From Azophilus sp965220835 (lineage in GTDB: Bacteria > Pseudomonadota > Gammaproteobacteria > Pseudomonadales > Azotimanducaceae), in NCBI GenBank assembly GCA_965220835.1, contig OZ244842.1, forward strand, positions 2,480,001-2,544,000: 64,000 nucleotides of DNA, written 5' to 3'. The notes under the pieces are model-generated. The model was not told the origin of the DNA and made no database searches. It saw nothing but the letters and a program-made list of their open reading frames with translations. Position numbers and translations under genes: made by a program. Within the stretch, counting starts at the first letter, position 1. Every line of letters begins with the position of its first letter. This document shows positions 24,443-32,719 of the stretch, piece by piece.

Positions 24443-25792
24443 ATGACGCCGGCGCCAGACTATTTCCGTTGGTCCGAAATCTTCCGCATGGCGTTGGTCC
24501 AAACGGCCTTGGGATCCATTGTGGTGCTCACCACATCCACGTTGAACCGGGTCATGGTGGTTGAACTGGCCTTGCCCGCCATGCTGCCCGGAATTCTGGT
24601 GGGCCTGCACTACGCCGTTCAACTCACCCGGCCGCGCATGGGCTACGGCTCCGACGTCGGCGGCCGCCGCACACCTTGGATCGTTGGCGGCATGGGCGTG
24701 CTGGCCCTCGGCGGCGTCCTCGCTGCCTTGGCCACGGCGCTCATGGCGTCAGCCCAGCTTGAGGGCATTGTGCTGGCCTTGGTCGGTTTTCTGATGATCG
24801 GCATGGGCGTCGGCGCTTGCGGCACCACGCTCTTGGTGCTGATGGCCAAGGGGGTGGCGCCCCAACGCCGAGCGGCAGCCGCGACCATGATGTGGACGAT
24901 GATGATCCTCGGGTTCGTGCTCACGGCGTCCATTGCCGGCCACTTCCTCGACCCGTTCTCCATGCCGCGCTTGGTTTGGGTCACGGCCGCTGTTGCCGTG
25001 ATCGCCACGCTGGTGACCGTGCTCGCCATTCGCGGGCTCGAGCGCGACCCCGCCGCGCACCCCGCCGAAGGCCCGGGAGCGGGCAACACCACGTTCCGCG
25101 AAGCGCTGCGGCAAGTCTGGGGTGAGCCGGCGGCGCGTCGGTTCTCGCTGTTCGTGTTCATCTCCATGCTCGCCTACAGCGCCCAGGATCTGATTCTGGA
25201 GCCGTTCGCGGGCTTGGTCTTCGGGTTGACTCCAGGGGAATCCACGCAATTGTCCGGGCTGCAAAACGGCGGCGTGCTCATTGGCATGCTGCTGGTGGGC
25301 TTTGCCGCAACCCAGCTCGGTTCGGGCTCATTCGACACCTTAAGGCGATGGACCTGCGCCGGATGCCTGCTCTCCGCGGTGGCGCTTGTCTGTCTCGCCG
25401 TAGGCGGCTTGGTCGGCCCCGGCTGGCCCCTGCACGCCAACGTGTTCGCCCTAGGCGCGTCCAACGGAATGTTCGCGGTAGCGGCAATCGGTTCAATGAT
25501 GGCGTTGGTGGGGGCCGGCGCCGAGCGGAGAGAGGGCGTGCGCATGGGCCTTTGGGGCGCCGCGCAGGCGGTGGCTTTTGGCCTCGGCGGATTCCTGGGC
25601 ACGGCAGCCGTCGACCTGACGCGCTACCTCATGCCCTCCACGGAGGTCGCCTACGCCAGCGTGTTCATCGGCCAAGGCGCGCTGTTCCTGCTCGCCACAA
25701 CGCTGGCGGTGAGGCATCGCCAAACCTTCTCCGCCGCAACGGCGAACGTCGGCGGCATGGTGGCCGAACCGGTGCCGGTCATGCGGCGATAG
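24443..25792 (+). CDS. PucC-family (BCH) transporter between bchG and bchP
   Basis: 449 residues with about 12 hydrophobic helices. The N-terminal NRVMVVELALPAMLPGILVG and RMGYGSDVGGRRTPWI motifs match the PucC/LhaA/BCH2 branch of the major facilitator superfamily. In Rhodobacter the equivalent gene between bchG and bchP is orf428. Role is probably pigment or complex assembly; the substrate is unknown. A 138-bp gap follows bchG. Confidence 0.88.
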   Translation: MTPAPDYFRWSEIFRMALVQTALGSIVVLTTSTLNRVMVVELALPAMLPGILVGLHYAVQLTRPRMGYGSDVGGRRTPWIVGGMGVLALGGVLAALATALMASAQLEGIVLALVGFLMIGMGVGACGTTLLVLMAKGVAPQRRAAAATMMWTMMILGFVLTASIAGHFLDPFSMPRLVWVTAAVAVIATLVTVLAIRGLERDPAAHPAEGPGAGNTTFREALRQVWGEPAARRFSLFVFISMLAYSAQDLILEPFAGLVFGLTPGESTQLSGLQNGGVLIGMLLVGFAATQLGSGSFDTLRRWTCAGCLLSAVALVCLAVGGLVGPGWPLHANVFALGASNGMFAVAAIGSMMALVGAGAERREGVRMGLWGAAQAVAFGLGGFLGTAAVDLTRYLMPSTEVAYASVFIGQGALFLLATTLAVRHRQTFSAATANVGGMVAEPVPVMRR

Positions 25793-25830
25793 CAGCCATA
25801 CGACAATGGCGATGGAAGCCACACGGCAAT
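25785..25830 (+). repeat. Imperfect 23-bp duplication at the carrier-bchP junction
   Basis: 25785-25807 and 25808-25830 are near-identical 23-bp units beginning GGCGAT. The first contains the stop codon of the carrier gene. The bchP ATG lies 18 bases after the second copy. Confidence 0.6.
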
Positions 25831-25848
25831 AGCAACAGCGAGGCGCAC

Positions 25849-27054
25849 ATGGCGGAAGACAGTATTGATGCATCCTATGACGTGATCGTGGTCGGCGGCG
25901 GGCCGGCCGGCGCCACGGCTGCCGATGACTTGGCCCGGCTCGGCCGCAACGTCCTGCTGCTGGAGCGGGCAGGGCGAATCAAGCCTTGTGGCGGCGCTGT
26001 CCCGCCACGCCTGCTGCGCGACTTCGAGATACCCGAATCCCTCTTGGTGGCTCGATCAACCACCGCCCGGGTGATCTCTCCGAGCCTGCGCAAAGTGGAT
26101 ATGACCATCAACGGCTTCGTCGGCATGGTGGATCGGGAGGACTTCGACGAGTGGCTGCGCGACCGCGCCGAACGCTCGGGCGCCACGCGGCGAACGGGCA
26201 CTTTTGAACGGCTATCGCGGGATCAGCAAGGCAGGCCGTTGGTGCATTGCGTCGAACGGTATGCCGACGGGGCGACCAGCGACAAGGTCTATCGCGCCCA
26301 AGCGATCATCGGGGCCGATGGCGCAAATTCCCAAGTGGGCAAGCAATGCGTCAAGGGTGCCGATAGAATTCCGTTTGTTGCCGCTTACCATGAGGTTATT
26401 GAGTCACCGGAGGGCGGTGCGCCAAATTTCGCCCCCGAGCGGTGCGAAGTTTACTTCAAGGGCGAGGTTTCCCCGGACTTCTACGGCTGGGTGTTTCCGC
26501 ACGGGGCGCAGACCAGCGTCGGCGTCGGCAGCGCCCGCAAGGGCTTTCCGCTGCGTGGCGCAACCACCGAGCTGCGCCGGCTCACGGGGCTGACGGGCCA
26601 GACCACCTTGCGCCACGAGGGCGCGCCGATTCCCTTGCGGGCAATGCGGCGTTGGGACAACGGCCGCGATGTGATCCTCGCCGGGGATGCCGCCGGGGTG
26701 GTGTCGCCCGCCTCGGGCGAAGGCATCTACTACGCGATGGTCAGCGGGCGCTACGTGGCCGATGCGGTGGATGAGTTCTGCCGAACGGGCGATCCTCAGG
26801 CGCTGCGCACGGCCCGCAAGCGGTTCAAGCGAAAAAACGGCAGAACCTTCTGGATTCTCGCCATCATGCAGCGCTTCTGGTATTCAAGTGACGCCCGGCG
26901 CGAGCGATTCGTCAGCATCTGCCGCGACCCCAACGTTCAGGAACTGACCTGGACTGCCTACATGAACAAGGAGCTGGTGCGCGCCAAGCCCATGGCGCAC
27001 GTCAAGATCTTCTTCAAGGACCTCGCGCACCTGTTCCGGCTGGTGCGGCCCTGA
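25849..27054 (+). CDS. bchP: Geranylgeranyl reductase
   Basis: 401 residues; reduces the geranylgeranyl tail to phytyl. An FAD-binding GxGxxG motif (VIVVGGGPAGATAADDLA) is at about residues 11-28, followed by KPCGGAVPPRLL; a second FAD motif, VILAGDAAGVVSPASGEGI, lies near residue 275. The ATG at 25849 fits this N-terminus; the frame is open upstream inside the carrier gene. It converges on bchC. Confidence 0.96.
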   Translation: MAEDSIDASYDVIVVGGGPAGATAADDLARLGRNVLLLERAGRIKPCGGAVPPRLLRDFEIPESLLVARSTTARVISPSLRKVDMTINGFVGMVDREDFDEWLRDRAERSGATRRTGTFERLSRDQQGRPLVHCVERYADGATSDKVYRAQAIIGADGANSQVGKQCVKGADRIPFVAAYHEVIESPEGGAPNFAPERCEVYFKGEVSPDFYGWVFPHGAQTSVGVGSARKGFPLRGATTELRRLTGLTGQTTLRHEGAPIPLRAMRRWDNGRDVILAGDAAGVVSPASGEGIYYAMVSGRYVADAVDEFCRTGDPQALRTARKRFKRKNGRTFWILAIMQRFWYSSDARRERFVSICRDPNVQELTWTAYMNKELVRAKPMAHVKIFFKDLAHLFRLVRP

Positions 27055-27069
27055 GCGGCTGGGTCTCGA

Positions 27070-27990
27070 TCACCACTCCAAAATCATCTTGAGGCAGGAC
27101 GGATCTTCAAAAGCGGTCCGATAGGCGGCTTCGGCATCGCCTGCGGCAAACCGGTGCGTGATCAAGTCGCCCAGCTCCAGCGCGCCACTCCCGGCCTGCG
27201 CGGCCACGGCGGCGAGGTCTTCCGGCTGCCATTGCGCGGCAATGCGCATGTGCGCCTCCTTCATGAAAGCCGGTGCGAAGTCGAAGGCGATGCGATCGGT
27301 GTAGAACCCCGCGAGCACAATCTCCCCGCCTGGCTTTAGGCGCTCGACCAACTGATCGACGATGGCGGCATCGCCGCTGGCATCGAACACCGACTGGTAC
27401 TGGTTGCCATCGTCCTTGGGGGACACCAAGTCGTAGCCTTGCGCGCCGGACATCCGTTCTGGGTCGCGTTCCCAGACCCTGGGATGGGTGCCCCGCAACC
27501 GCGCCAGCCGTGCGAGTATGCGGCCCAATGCACCATGCCCGACGATGAGCTCCGGGGGCGAATCGGCGATGGCGATGGCATGTTCGGCGGTGGCCGCCAA
27601 AGCCAGCAGAATGCCGCTCTCGGCGAGTTGGTCGTTAAGCGGCACCGCCTTGTTGCCCGGCACAATCACGCGGGAGGCAGCGCCCCCGAACAGCCCGCGA
27701 ACACCCTTGAAGCAGTTGGCGCCACCCACGAAAACGCGCTGACCCACAGCCCGTCCGGAGTTGGCGCCGGCGACCCGGACGCGGCCGACCGACTCGTAGC
27801 CCGGCACCAGCGGGTAGCCCATGCCGGGGAACGGCGGCATGGTCCCAGACCACAGGAGCCGCTCAGTGCCGCCACTGATTCCCGTCCACTCCATATCGAC
27901 GATGACGTCCTCGTCACTGGCTTGCGCGAGCTCAAGCGTCTCCAGCTTGATGGACTTGGGTTCCGTTAGGACTACGGCTTGGGCATGCAT
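27070..27990 (-). CDS. bchC: 3-hydroxyethyl bacteriochlorophyllide a dehydrogenase BchC
   Basis: 306 residues of the medium-chain dehydrogenase family; oxidises the 3-hydroxyethyl group to acetyl. Features are GISGGTERLLWSGTMPPFPG, YPLVPGYESVGRV and the nucleotide-binding region LIVGHGALGRILARLA. GGAGG lies five bases before the chosen ATG. In many purple bacteria bchC heads bchCXYZ; here it is instead the last gene of the puc run, 25 bp after def. Confidence 0.95.
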   Translation of the reverse strand: MHAQAVVLTEPKSIKLETLELAQASDEDVIVDMEWTGISGGTERLLWSGTMPPFPGMGYPLVPGYESVGRVRVAGANSGRAVGQRVFVGGANCFKGVRGLFGGAASRVIVPGNKAVPLNDQLAESGILLALAATAEHAIAIADSPPELIVGHGALGRILARLARLRGTHPRVWERDPERMSGAQGYDLVSPKDDGNQYQSVFDASGDAAIVDQLVERLKPGGEIVLAGFYTDRIAFDFAPAFMKEAHMRIAAQWQPEDLAAVAAQAGSGALELGDLITHRFAAGDAEAAYRTAFEDPSCLKMILEW

Positions 27991-28015
27991 GCGGGCCTCC
28001 GCGTCTGGCGCACGA

Positions 28016-28525
28016 CTAACCGCCCGGCTTGCGGCTGGCTTGCCTACGCATGGCGGCGCGGAAGCGAACACGCCGAAACAGGGACATCCGGTCAACGAGA
28101 AGCTTGCCGGCGAAGTGATCCATCTCGTGCTGCAGGCAGACGGCTTGCATGCCGCTGAGCGCCCTTTCGAAGGTCGCGCCTTCAACGGACTTGGCACTCA
28201 CTTGCACCTCGGTGGCCCGGATCACGTTTACCGTTTGGCCAGGCACTGAGAGGCAGCTCTCCTGGACAAATCCGGGGGCGGACTTGGCCAGGATTTGCGG
28301 ATTGATGTACGCCTCGGGCGCGGTGCGGTCTGCAGACAGGTCCATGACCAGAACCTCCTGCTGGATGTTCACTTGCGGCGCACTGAGCGCCATGCCTTCG
28401 GTGCCGTACAGCGTTTCAAATAGGTCGTCGACCAACCGAGCGAGCGTCTCGTCGAACTCACGCACCGGCACGGAAGTCAAACGCAAGCGTTCGTCCGGAT
28501 ACTCCAGAACCTCCAATGCAGCCAT
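28016..28525 (-). CDS. def: Peptide deformylase with divergent motifs
   Basis: 169 residues. Metal ligands are intact: ESCLSVPG (Cys) and QHEMDHFAG (two His plus catalytic Glu). Motif I is GMALSAPQ where GxGLAAPQ is usual, and motif II has ESCLS instead of EGCLS. The enzyme removes formyl groups from nascent proteins. It lies between pucC (15 bp away) and bchC, not beside fmt, so this may be a second, specialised copy. Confidence 0.9.
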   Translation of the reverse strand: MAALEVLEYPDERLRLTSVPVREFDETLARLVDDLFETLYGTEGMALSAPQVNIQQEVLVMDLSADRTAPEAYINPQILAKSAPGFVQESCLSVPGQTVNVIRATEVQVSAKSVEGATFERALSGMQAVCLQHEMDHFAGKLLVDRMSLFRRVRFRAAMRRQASRKPGG

Positions 28526-28540
28526 AGGACGCCTACTCGG

Positions 28541-29962
28541 CTAAGTGCTTGCCTTGGCTGGCGGCAGATGGCGAGACTCTCGAATCAAAGGCATGGCCGC
28601 GACCACGGCAACGATCAGCAGGGCGATTTCGAGCGAGTACACGGCCACATAGCCGATCGCCGCGCCCGCAAAGATCCAGAGTTCCGCCGCTGCCGTGGTC
28701 ATGGCGTTGACCGCGTCCCTGACGACACCGCTCAAAGCCATGCCCACCCCGAGTGCCGTGGCTTGCACAGCGCCCCAAGCACCCAAAGCAAGGCCAGCTT
28801 GGTTAGGCGGGGCCCGATTCATGGTGGCCGTTAGCGTGGCGTGCATGAAGACGGCGCCGCCGAAACCCACCAGCAGGTTGCCAACCAGAAACAAGCCGGT
28901 GGACTGCAACGGCGCAGCGAATATGACCAATGCGAACGCCGGAACGCCCACCAATGCACCGGTTCGCGCCAAGCGATAGGAATCAGCGCCATCGCTGGGG
29001 GCATGGGACGCAAACACGAACCCAAGTAAGCCGCCGAGCGCCAGCAAGGCCGTCAGCTTGGTGGTTTCAGCTACGCTCATGCGCAGCACCTGGCCGCCGA
29101 AGGGTTCGAGCAGTATGTCGGCCATGCCGAAGGCCATGGTGCCAATGCCCACAAGCACGAGGCGGCGCACCGTCTGCTCCCCTTGGCAGAAATTGGCCCA
29201 GGATTCGCGAAACGTGGGGTCGGGTGCGGCCGCCGGAAGCGTCCGCCGCGGTCGCCGGGTCTCTTGCTTCCACATCGAGACGGCGTTAAGGAGCATGGTG
29301 ATCAACGCCGCGCTTTGAATCACTTGCACCAAGCGGCCGTGGGAGAAGTTCTCCAGCGCGGCGCCAAAGGCAAGGGCGGCAGCCATCATGCCAACCAACA
29401 GCATGACGTACATTAGGCCGACGACCTTGGCGTGGGATTCTTGGCGGGTGAGGTCCGTTGCGAGGGCAAGGCCGGCCGTTTGCACGGTGTGCACGCCGGC
29501 GCCAACCATGAGAAAGGCAGCCGCCGCCGAGGCCTGCCCAATCCAAAGCGGGGCCGAGCCGGACTGCCCTTTGCCGGCCAGAACGAGCAGCGCGAATGGC
29601 ATGATGGCAAACCCGCCAAACTGCCAGAGGGTGCCCTTCCATATGAACGGCACCCGCCGCCAACCCAATTCACTGCGGTGAATGTCCGAATTGAAGCCAA
29701 TCAATGCCCGAAAGGGCGCGAACACGAGCGGCAGTGCGAGCATGACACCCACCAATGAGGCGGGAACCTGCAGTTCAACGATCATGACGCGGTTCAGGGT
29801 GCCGACCAGCAGCACCATGGCCATGCCAACGGAAACTTGAAACAGGGAGAGCCGCAGCAGCCGGCCCAGCGGGAGGTCCGGGGTGGCGATGTCCGCAAAC
29901 GGCATGTAGCGCGGGCCGAGCGCCAGCCACTTGCCAGTCAGGCTTTTGGCAAAGCGGCTCAT
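28541..29962 (-). CDS. pucC: LH2 assembly/BChl delivery protein PucC
   Basis: 473 residues with about 12 helices, PucC/LhaA family (LSLFQVSVGMAMVLLVGTLNRV; RALIGFNSDIHRSELGWRRV). Needed in Rhodobacter for LH2 assembly. Assigned as PucC rather than LhaA because it lies downstream of pucBA, whereas a close paralogue sits beside puhA. A ~214-bp gap separates it from the upstream unknown gene. Confidence 0.9.
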   Translation of the reverse strand: MSRFAKSLTGKWLALGPRYMPFADIATPDLPLGRLLRLSLFQVSVGMAMVLLVGTLNRVMIVELQVPASLVGVMLALPLVFAPFRALIGFNSDIHRSELGWRRVPFIWKGTLWQFGGFAIMPFALLVLAGKGQSGSAPLWIGQASAAAAFLMVGAGVHTVQTAGLALATDLTRQESHAKVVGLMYVMLLVGMMAAALAFGAALENFSHGRLVQVIQSAALITMLLNAVSMWKQETRRPRRTLPAAAPDPTFRESWANFCQGEQTVRRLVLVGIGTMAFGMADILLEPFGGQVLRMSVAETTKLTALLALGGLLGFVFASHAPSDGADSYRLARTGALVGVPAFALVIFAAPLQSTGLFLVGNLLVGFGGAVFMHATLTATMNRAPPNQAGLALGAWGAVQATALGVGMALSGVVRDAVNAMTTAAAELWIFAGAAIGYVAVYSLEIALLIVAVVAAMPLIRESRHLPPAKAST

Positions 29963-30176
29963 GGGAGGACGCGCCGCCAGGCTAATGACTTGCCGGCCCG
30001 CAGGCGCTGCCTAAAGTGGTGCGCAGGCAGCAACGCACAAGACTGTAACGCGTGAGGGTGTAACGCGAAAGAATGCAGCCGCGGCAACAGAGGCTTCTCC
30101 AACACGACCGCAAACGCCACAAGCTGCGCCGATCAGGGTGCCCGAAGCCGCGAAGTCGAACCGGCGCCCGGGAGCG

Positions 30177-30869
30177 TTACTTGGAGGCGCTGTCCCGAGT
30201 CAGCGGCGAGATTCCCCAAATTGACGACATCGGCGTGGGATTGCTTGATAGGAGCGGAAACCCGAAGCTGGTTGTCCAACGCCCCTTGTTGGCCGATAGT
30301 GGCTTCCACATGATCAGCTTGGACAGCGGCGCTGGATTGCTAGACAGCAACGGCAACCCAAAACTGCGGTTCTTCGACCCCTTGGAAGACAGGGCCTTCA
30401 TGCCCAACCAGAGCCTGCCGCTGCGGCTCAGCACCCGAATGCCGAACATGCCCGACAGCGTAAATTTGGAATCCGCCAAGTCCCCGCCCGAACGGCTGCG
30501 CTGGCTGAGCACAGGCAGCCCTAGCAACTCAGACAACGGCGCGGGTTCGGCAGACTCGTAAACCGGAATGCTTGCGGATTCCACCGGGCCGTGCGCGTGC
30601 AAAGCCGCCAAGGCACGCTGGCCCCGCCCGAACTGCGCCTTGACCGCGACGACGCTCAAGCCTCTATCCAACGCGCTGACGCAGCATTCCTCCAAGCTGC
30701 CCGACCGCAGGAACCCATCACCAATGGCGGAGCTCACCGCCTCTGCGCTGCTTCCCCCCGAGGGCGACAGCACCTGCACCTCGCTGCTACGGAAACCAGC
30801 CTGCCCTAAACCTTCCGCGGCGGCGTTAGCGGCCGCGCCGGTTTCGAAAAACCGAACGATTGGTGCCAT
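30177..30869 (-). CDS. Unknown protein between pucBA and pucC, with C-terminal FG-PLLS repeats
   Basis: 230 residues from the ATG at 30869. Residues about 4-95 (VRFFETGAAANAAAEGLGQA) resemble the small alpha/beta fold of YflT-like stress proteins; this is a weak pattern match. Residues about 110-230 contain four degenerate repeats beginning LGLPVLS, FGIRVLS, FGLPLLSSNPAPLSKL and FGFPLLSSNPTPMSSI, rich in Ser and Leu with scattered Trp. No transmembrane helix or signal peptide is clear. Its strand and place inside the puc run suggest co-expression with LH2. I do not recognise a named family. Confidence 0.75.
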   Translation of the reverse strand: MAPIVRFFETGAAANAAAEGLGQAGFRSSEVQVLSPSGGSSAEAVSSAIGDGFLRSGSLEECCVSALDRGLSVVAVKAQFGRGQRALAALHAHGPVESASIPVYESAEPAPLSELLGLPVLSQRSRSGGDLADSKFTLSGMFGIRVLSRSGRLWLGMKALSSKGSKNRSFGLPLLSSNPAPLSKLIMWKPLSANKGRWTTSFGFPLLSSNPTPMSSIWGISPLTRDSASK

Positions 30870-30894
30870 TTTGACCCCCCGATAATGGCTGGCC

Positions 30895-30916
30895 GACGCC
30901 ACGAAGGCGTGGCGTC
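30895..30916 (-). terminator. Stem-loop between pucA and the unknown gene
   Basis: Perfect 9-bp stem (GACGCCACG/CGTGGCGTC) with a 4-base loop, no T-run. A second short GC-rich hairpin (GCCCC/GGGGC) lies at about 30955-30970. Such structures after pucA usually stabilise pucBA mRNA and reduce read-through; inferred here. Confidence 0.5.
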
Positions 30917-30991
30917 ACCCAACTAAAGTAGGCACCGCCTGCCTCGGGACAGCCTAGGCCCCAGGGGCTGAAAGTGCCAGATACTAAATGG

Positions 30992-31135
30992 TCAGCCGCC
31001 GAAGAAGGCGGGGAACCACGTTGTGTTGGACATTACCGAGTAATGCACCAACAACGAAATGGTCGCCACTCCTCCAAGGAACAGAGGCAACCCAACCGTG
31101 GGCTTAACTACGCACCAGATTCTGCCTTGATTCAT
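30992..31135 (-). CDS. pucA: LH2 alpha polypeptide (47 residues)
   Basis: The start MNQGRIWCVVKPTVGLPL is diagnostic for LH2 alpha. The B850 ligand is His31 (SLLVHYSVMSNTTWF). The C-terminus is short, ending WFPAFFGG, so positions 44-45 are Phe-Phe where high-absorbing LH2 has Tyr-Trp or Tyr-Tyr. GGGAGGAG lies six bases before the ATG, 15 bp after pucB. Confidence 0.95.
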   Translation of the reverse strand: MNQGRIWCVVKPTVGLPLFLGGVATISLLVHYSVMSNTTWFPAFFGG

Positions 31136-31150
31136 GGATTTCTCCTCCCT

Positions 31151-31312
31151 CTACCCGAGCCACGGCGTATAGAGATACGCCAGCAGGTGGGCAATTGCGG
31201 AAATTACGAAGAACACGCGGGCACCGTCAATGACGTGCTTGTGCAGTTCCTCAGATTCACCGATCGTCAAGCCGGTGGGCCAAACGCGATTCGGATCGTC
31301 AAGATCGGCCAT
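31151..31312 (-). CDS. pucB: LH2 beta polypeptide (53 residues)
   Basis: Matches LH2 beta throughout: VWPTGLTIGESEELHKHVID at the N-terminus, His42 as the B850 ligand in AHLLAYLYTPWLG, and the second conserved His in HKHV. GGGAG precedes the ATG at 31312. It heads the puc run and lies 84 bp downstream of a TTGACA promoter. Confidence 0.96.
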   Translation of the reverse strand: MADLDDPNRVWPTGLTIGESEELHKHVIDGARVFFVISAIAHLLAYLYTPWLG

Positions 31313-31396
31313 CTTTCATTCTCCCTGTCAGACCTATCAGTTCAATCACTGTGTTGCCACGCTTTCGGCCAAGCCGATAACCCAGCAACGACTCGA

Positions 31397-31425
31397 CCAT
31401 AAAGGCTCCAATTGCCACTTGTCAA
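31397..31425 (-). promoter_or_regulatory. Putative puc promoter
   Basis: Minus-strand TTGACA (31420-31425) with a -10 of TTATGG after 17 bases (31397-31402) or TTTATG after 16. An A-rich tract (on the minus strand) lies directly upstream at about 31426-31465 and could act as an UP element. TTGACAAGT is shared with the bchX promoter. Confidence 0.5.
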
Positions 31426-31548
31426 CAGGTTTTTTTGGGTTTTTTCCGATCAGTTTTTTCCGGCTTGGCAAGTGCGTTGCGGCGGGTTGGTGGAGCGCTC
31501 GGCAAGGTCGCGCAAGGCGGGTCCAGGAAGCCAACATCAGCCCGCGAA

Positions 31549-32643
31549 TCACCCGCGAACTCGGGCGAGAATCAAGCCGCCAGCCAAGGGCTGACGCGTC
31601 CTGACTTGCCGAATTCGGTCGAACCCGGCGCGCCTGAGCAGGGCCTTCAACTCCGAATGGGTCCGGGCGCGGCCCTGGCCCATGGCCAGCAGATAGAATC
31701 CGAAATAGGCGTCGCCGACTCGCCCTGCCTTGGATGACCCGGCAAGGGGTTCGGCAATGAGCAGGGTGCCTCCCGGAGGCAAAGCGGCCTTGGCTGCCCG
31801 AAGCAGGGTCAGGGCGGCCTCGTCGTCGTGGTCATGCACGATGCGCACCAGCGAGATGAGGTCGGCGCCAGCAGGCAAGGATTCGCGCAGGAAGTCCCCT
31901 TCGAAAATCCGGGCGCGTCCGCCCTCGATCAACCTGCCCATGTTGTTCGCCGCCAATTCAGCAACGGCCGGCAGTTCGAAGAGCATGAGTTCAAGGCGGG
32001 GATTGGCGGCAGCCGCCTGCATCAGAAAGGTGCCATCGCCACCGCCGACGTCCAGCAAAGCACGGTGTTTTCGCAGGCTGTAGCTGTCGAGCACGTTGAA
32101 CGCAATCAGGTTTTGGCTCGCTGCCATGAGGGCCGTGTAGGAACCGACGCCGGCCGCCTCGACCGCACGCGGGTCCCTGGACAGGGCATAGGGCCAGTAA
32201 CGGGCCAGTTCGGTCTCAGGTGATTGCGCACCCAGCAAGGCCACGGGATCAGCCAGATCCCGATAAACGAGCGCATGGTGTTCGATCATCCGGCATAGCC
32301 CCGGATTGGCGATCAACGGCGCACCTAGCGCACCGACGTGATAGCGGCCGAGCCGGTCAGGCTTGACAAGCCGCAATGCCGCGGCGGCACGCAGCAGCCG
32401 TTCCACCGCCGGTGGCTCCAAGCCCAACTCGGCGCTGAGCGCGGCCGACGTCGTCGGATGCGCATAGAGCCGCTCCAAGACTCGCGTTTGCACGCAGGCC
32501 AGCAACACCTGGGAGTACACGAACCCCGCGCAGAGATCGAACAGCGCCCGTGCCCGGGCGTTGGCGATGCGATTCAAAACCGGTAAACGCAACGCCCAGC
32601 GCTGCATTTTGGCGCTGGCCAGCCAACGGGTCAGCAGACGCAC
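31549..32643 (-). CDS. crtF: Demethylspheroidene/hydroxyneurosporene O-methyltransferase
   Basis: 364 residues from GTG at 32643. The N-terminal ARALFDLCAGFVYSQVLLA and the SAM site LLDVGGGDGTFLMQAA (about residue 205) are typical CrtF. It methylates the tertiary hydroxyl made by CrtC. The frame extends upstream into crtE; GTG 32643 has CGGAG four bases upstream and aligns with the family start, while a TTG at 32685 is an alternative. Follows crtE closely. Confidence 0.92.
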   Translation of the reverse strand: MRLLTRWLASAKMQRWALRLPVLNRIANARARALFDLCAGFVYSQVLLACVQTRVLERLYAHPTTSAALSAELGLEPPAVERLLRAAAALRLVKPDRLGRYHVGALGAPLIANPGLCRMIEHHALVYRDLADPVALLGAQSPETELARYWPYALSRDPRAVEAAGVGSYTALMAASQNLIAFNVLDSYSLRKHRALLDVGGGDGTFLMQAAAANPRLELMLFELPAVAELAANNMGRLIEGGRARIFEGDFLRESLPAGADLISLVRIVHDHDDEAALTLLRAAKAALPPGGTLLIAEPLAGSSKAGRVGDAYFGFYLLAMGQGRARTHSELKALLRRAGFDRIRQVRTRQPLAGGLILARVRG

Positions 32644-32719
32644 GGAACTCCGTTGCGGCTGTCCGCTTTCGTTCCCGGTTTCCAAGGATGCGGCAGCGCT
32701 TCGGCGGATCGCCCGCCGG

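Noticed and set aside
30073..30561. Plus-strand ORF of 162 codons
   Set aside because: Antisense to the unknown puc-run gene, whose minus-strand frame shows repeats and operon context; this frame shows neither.
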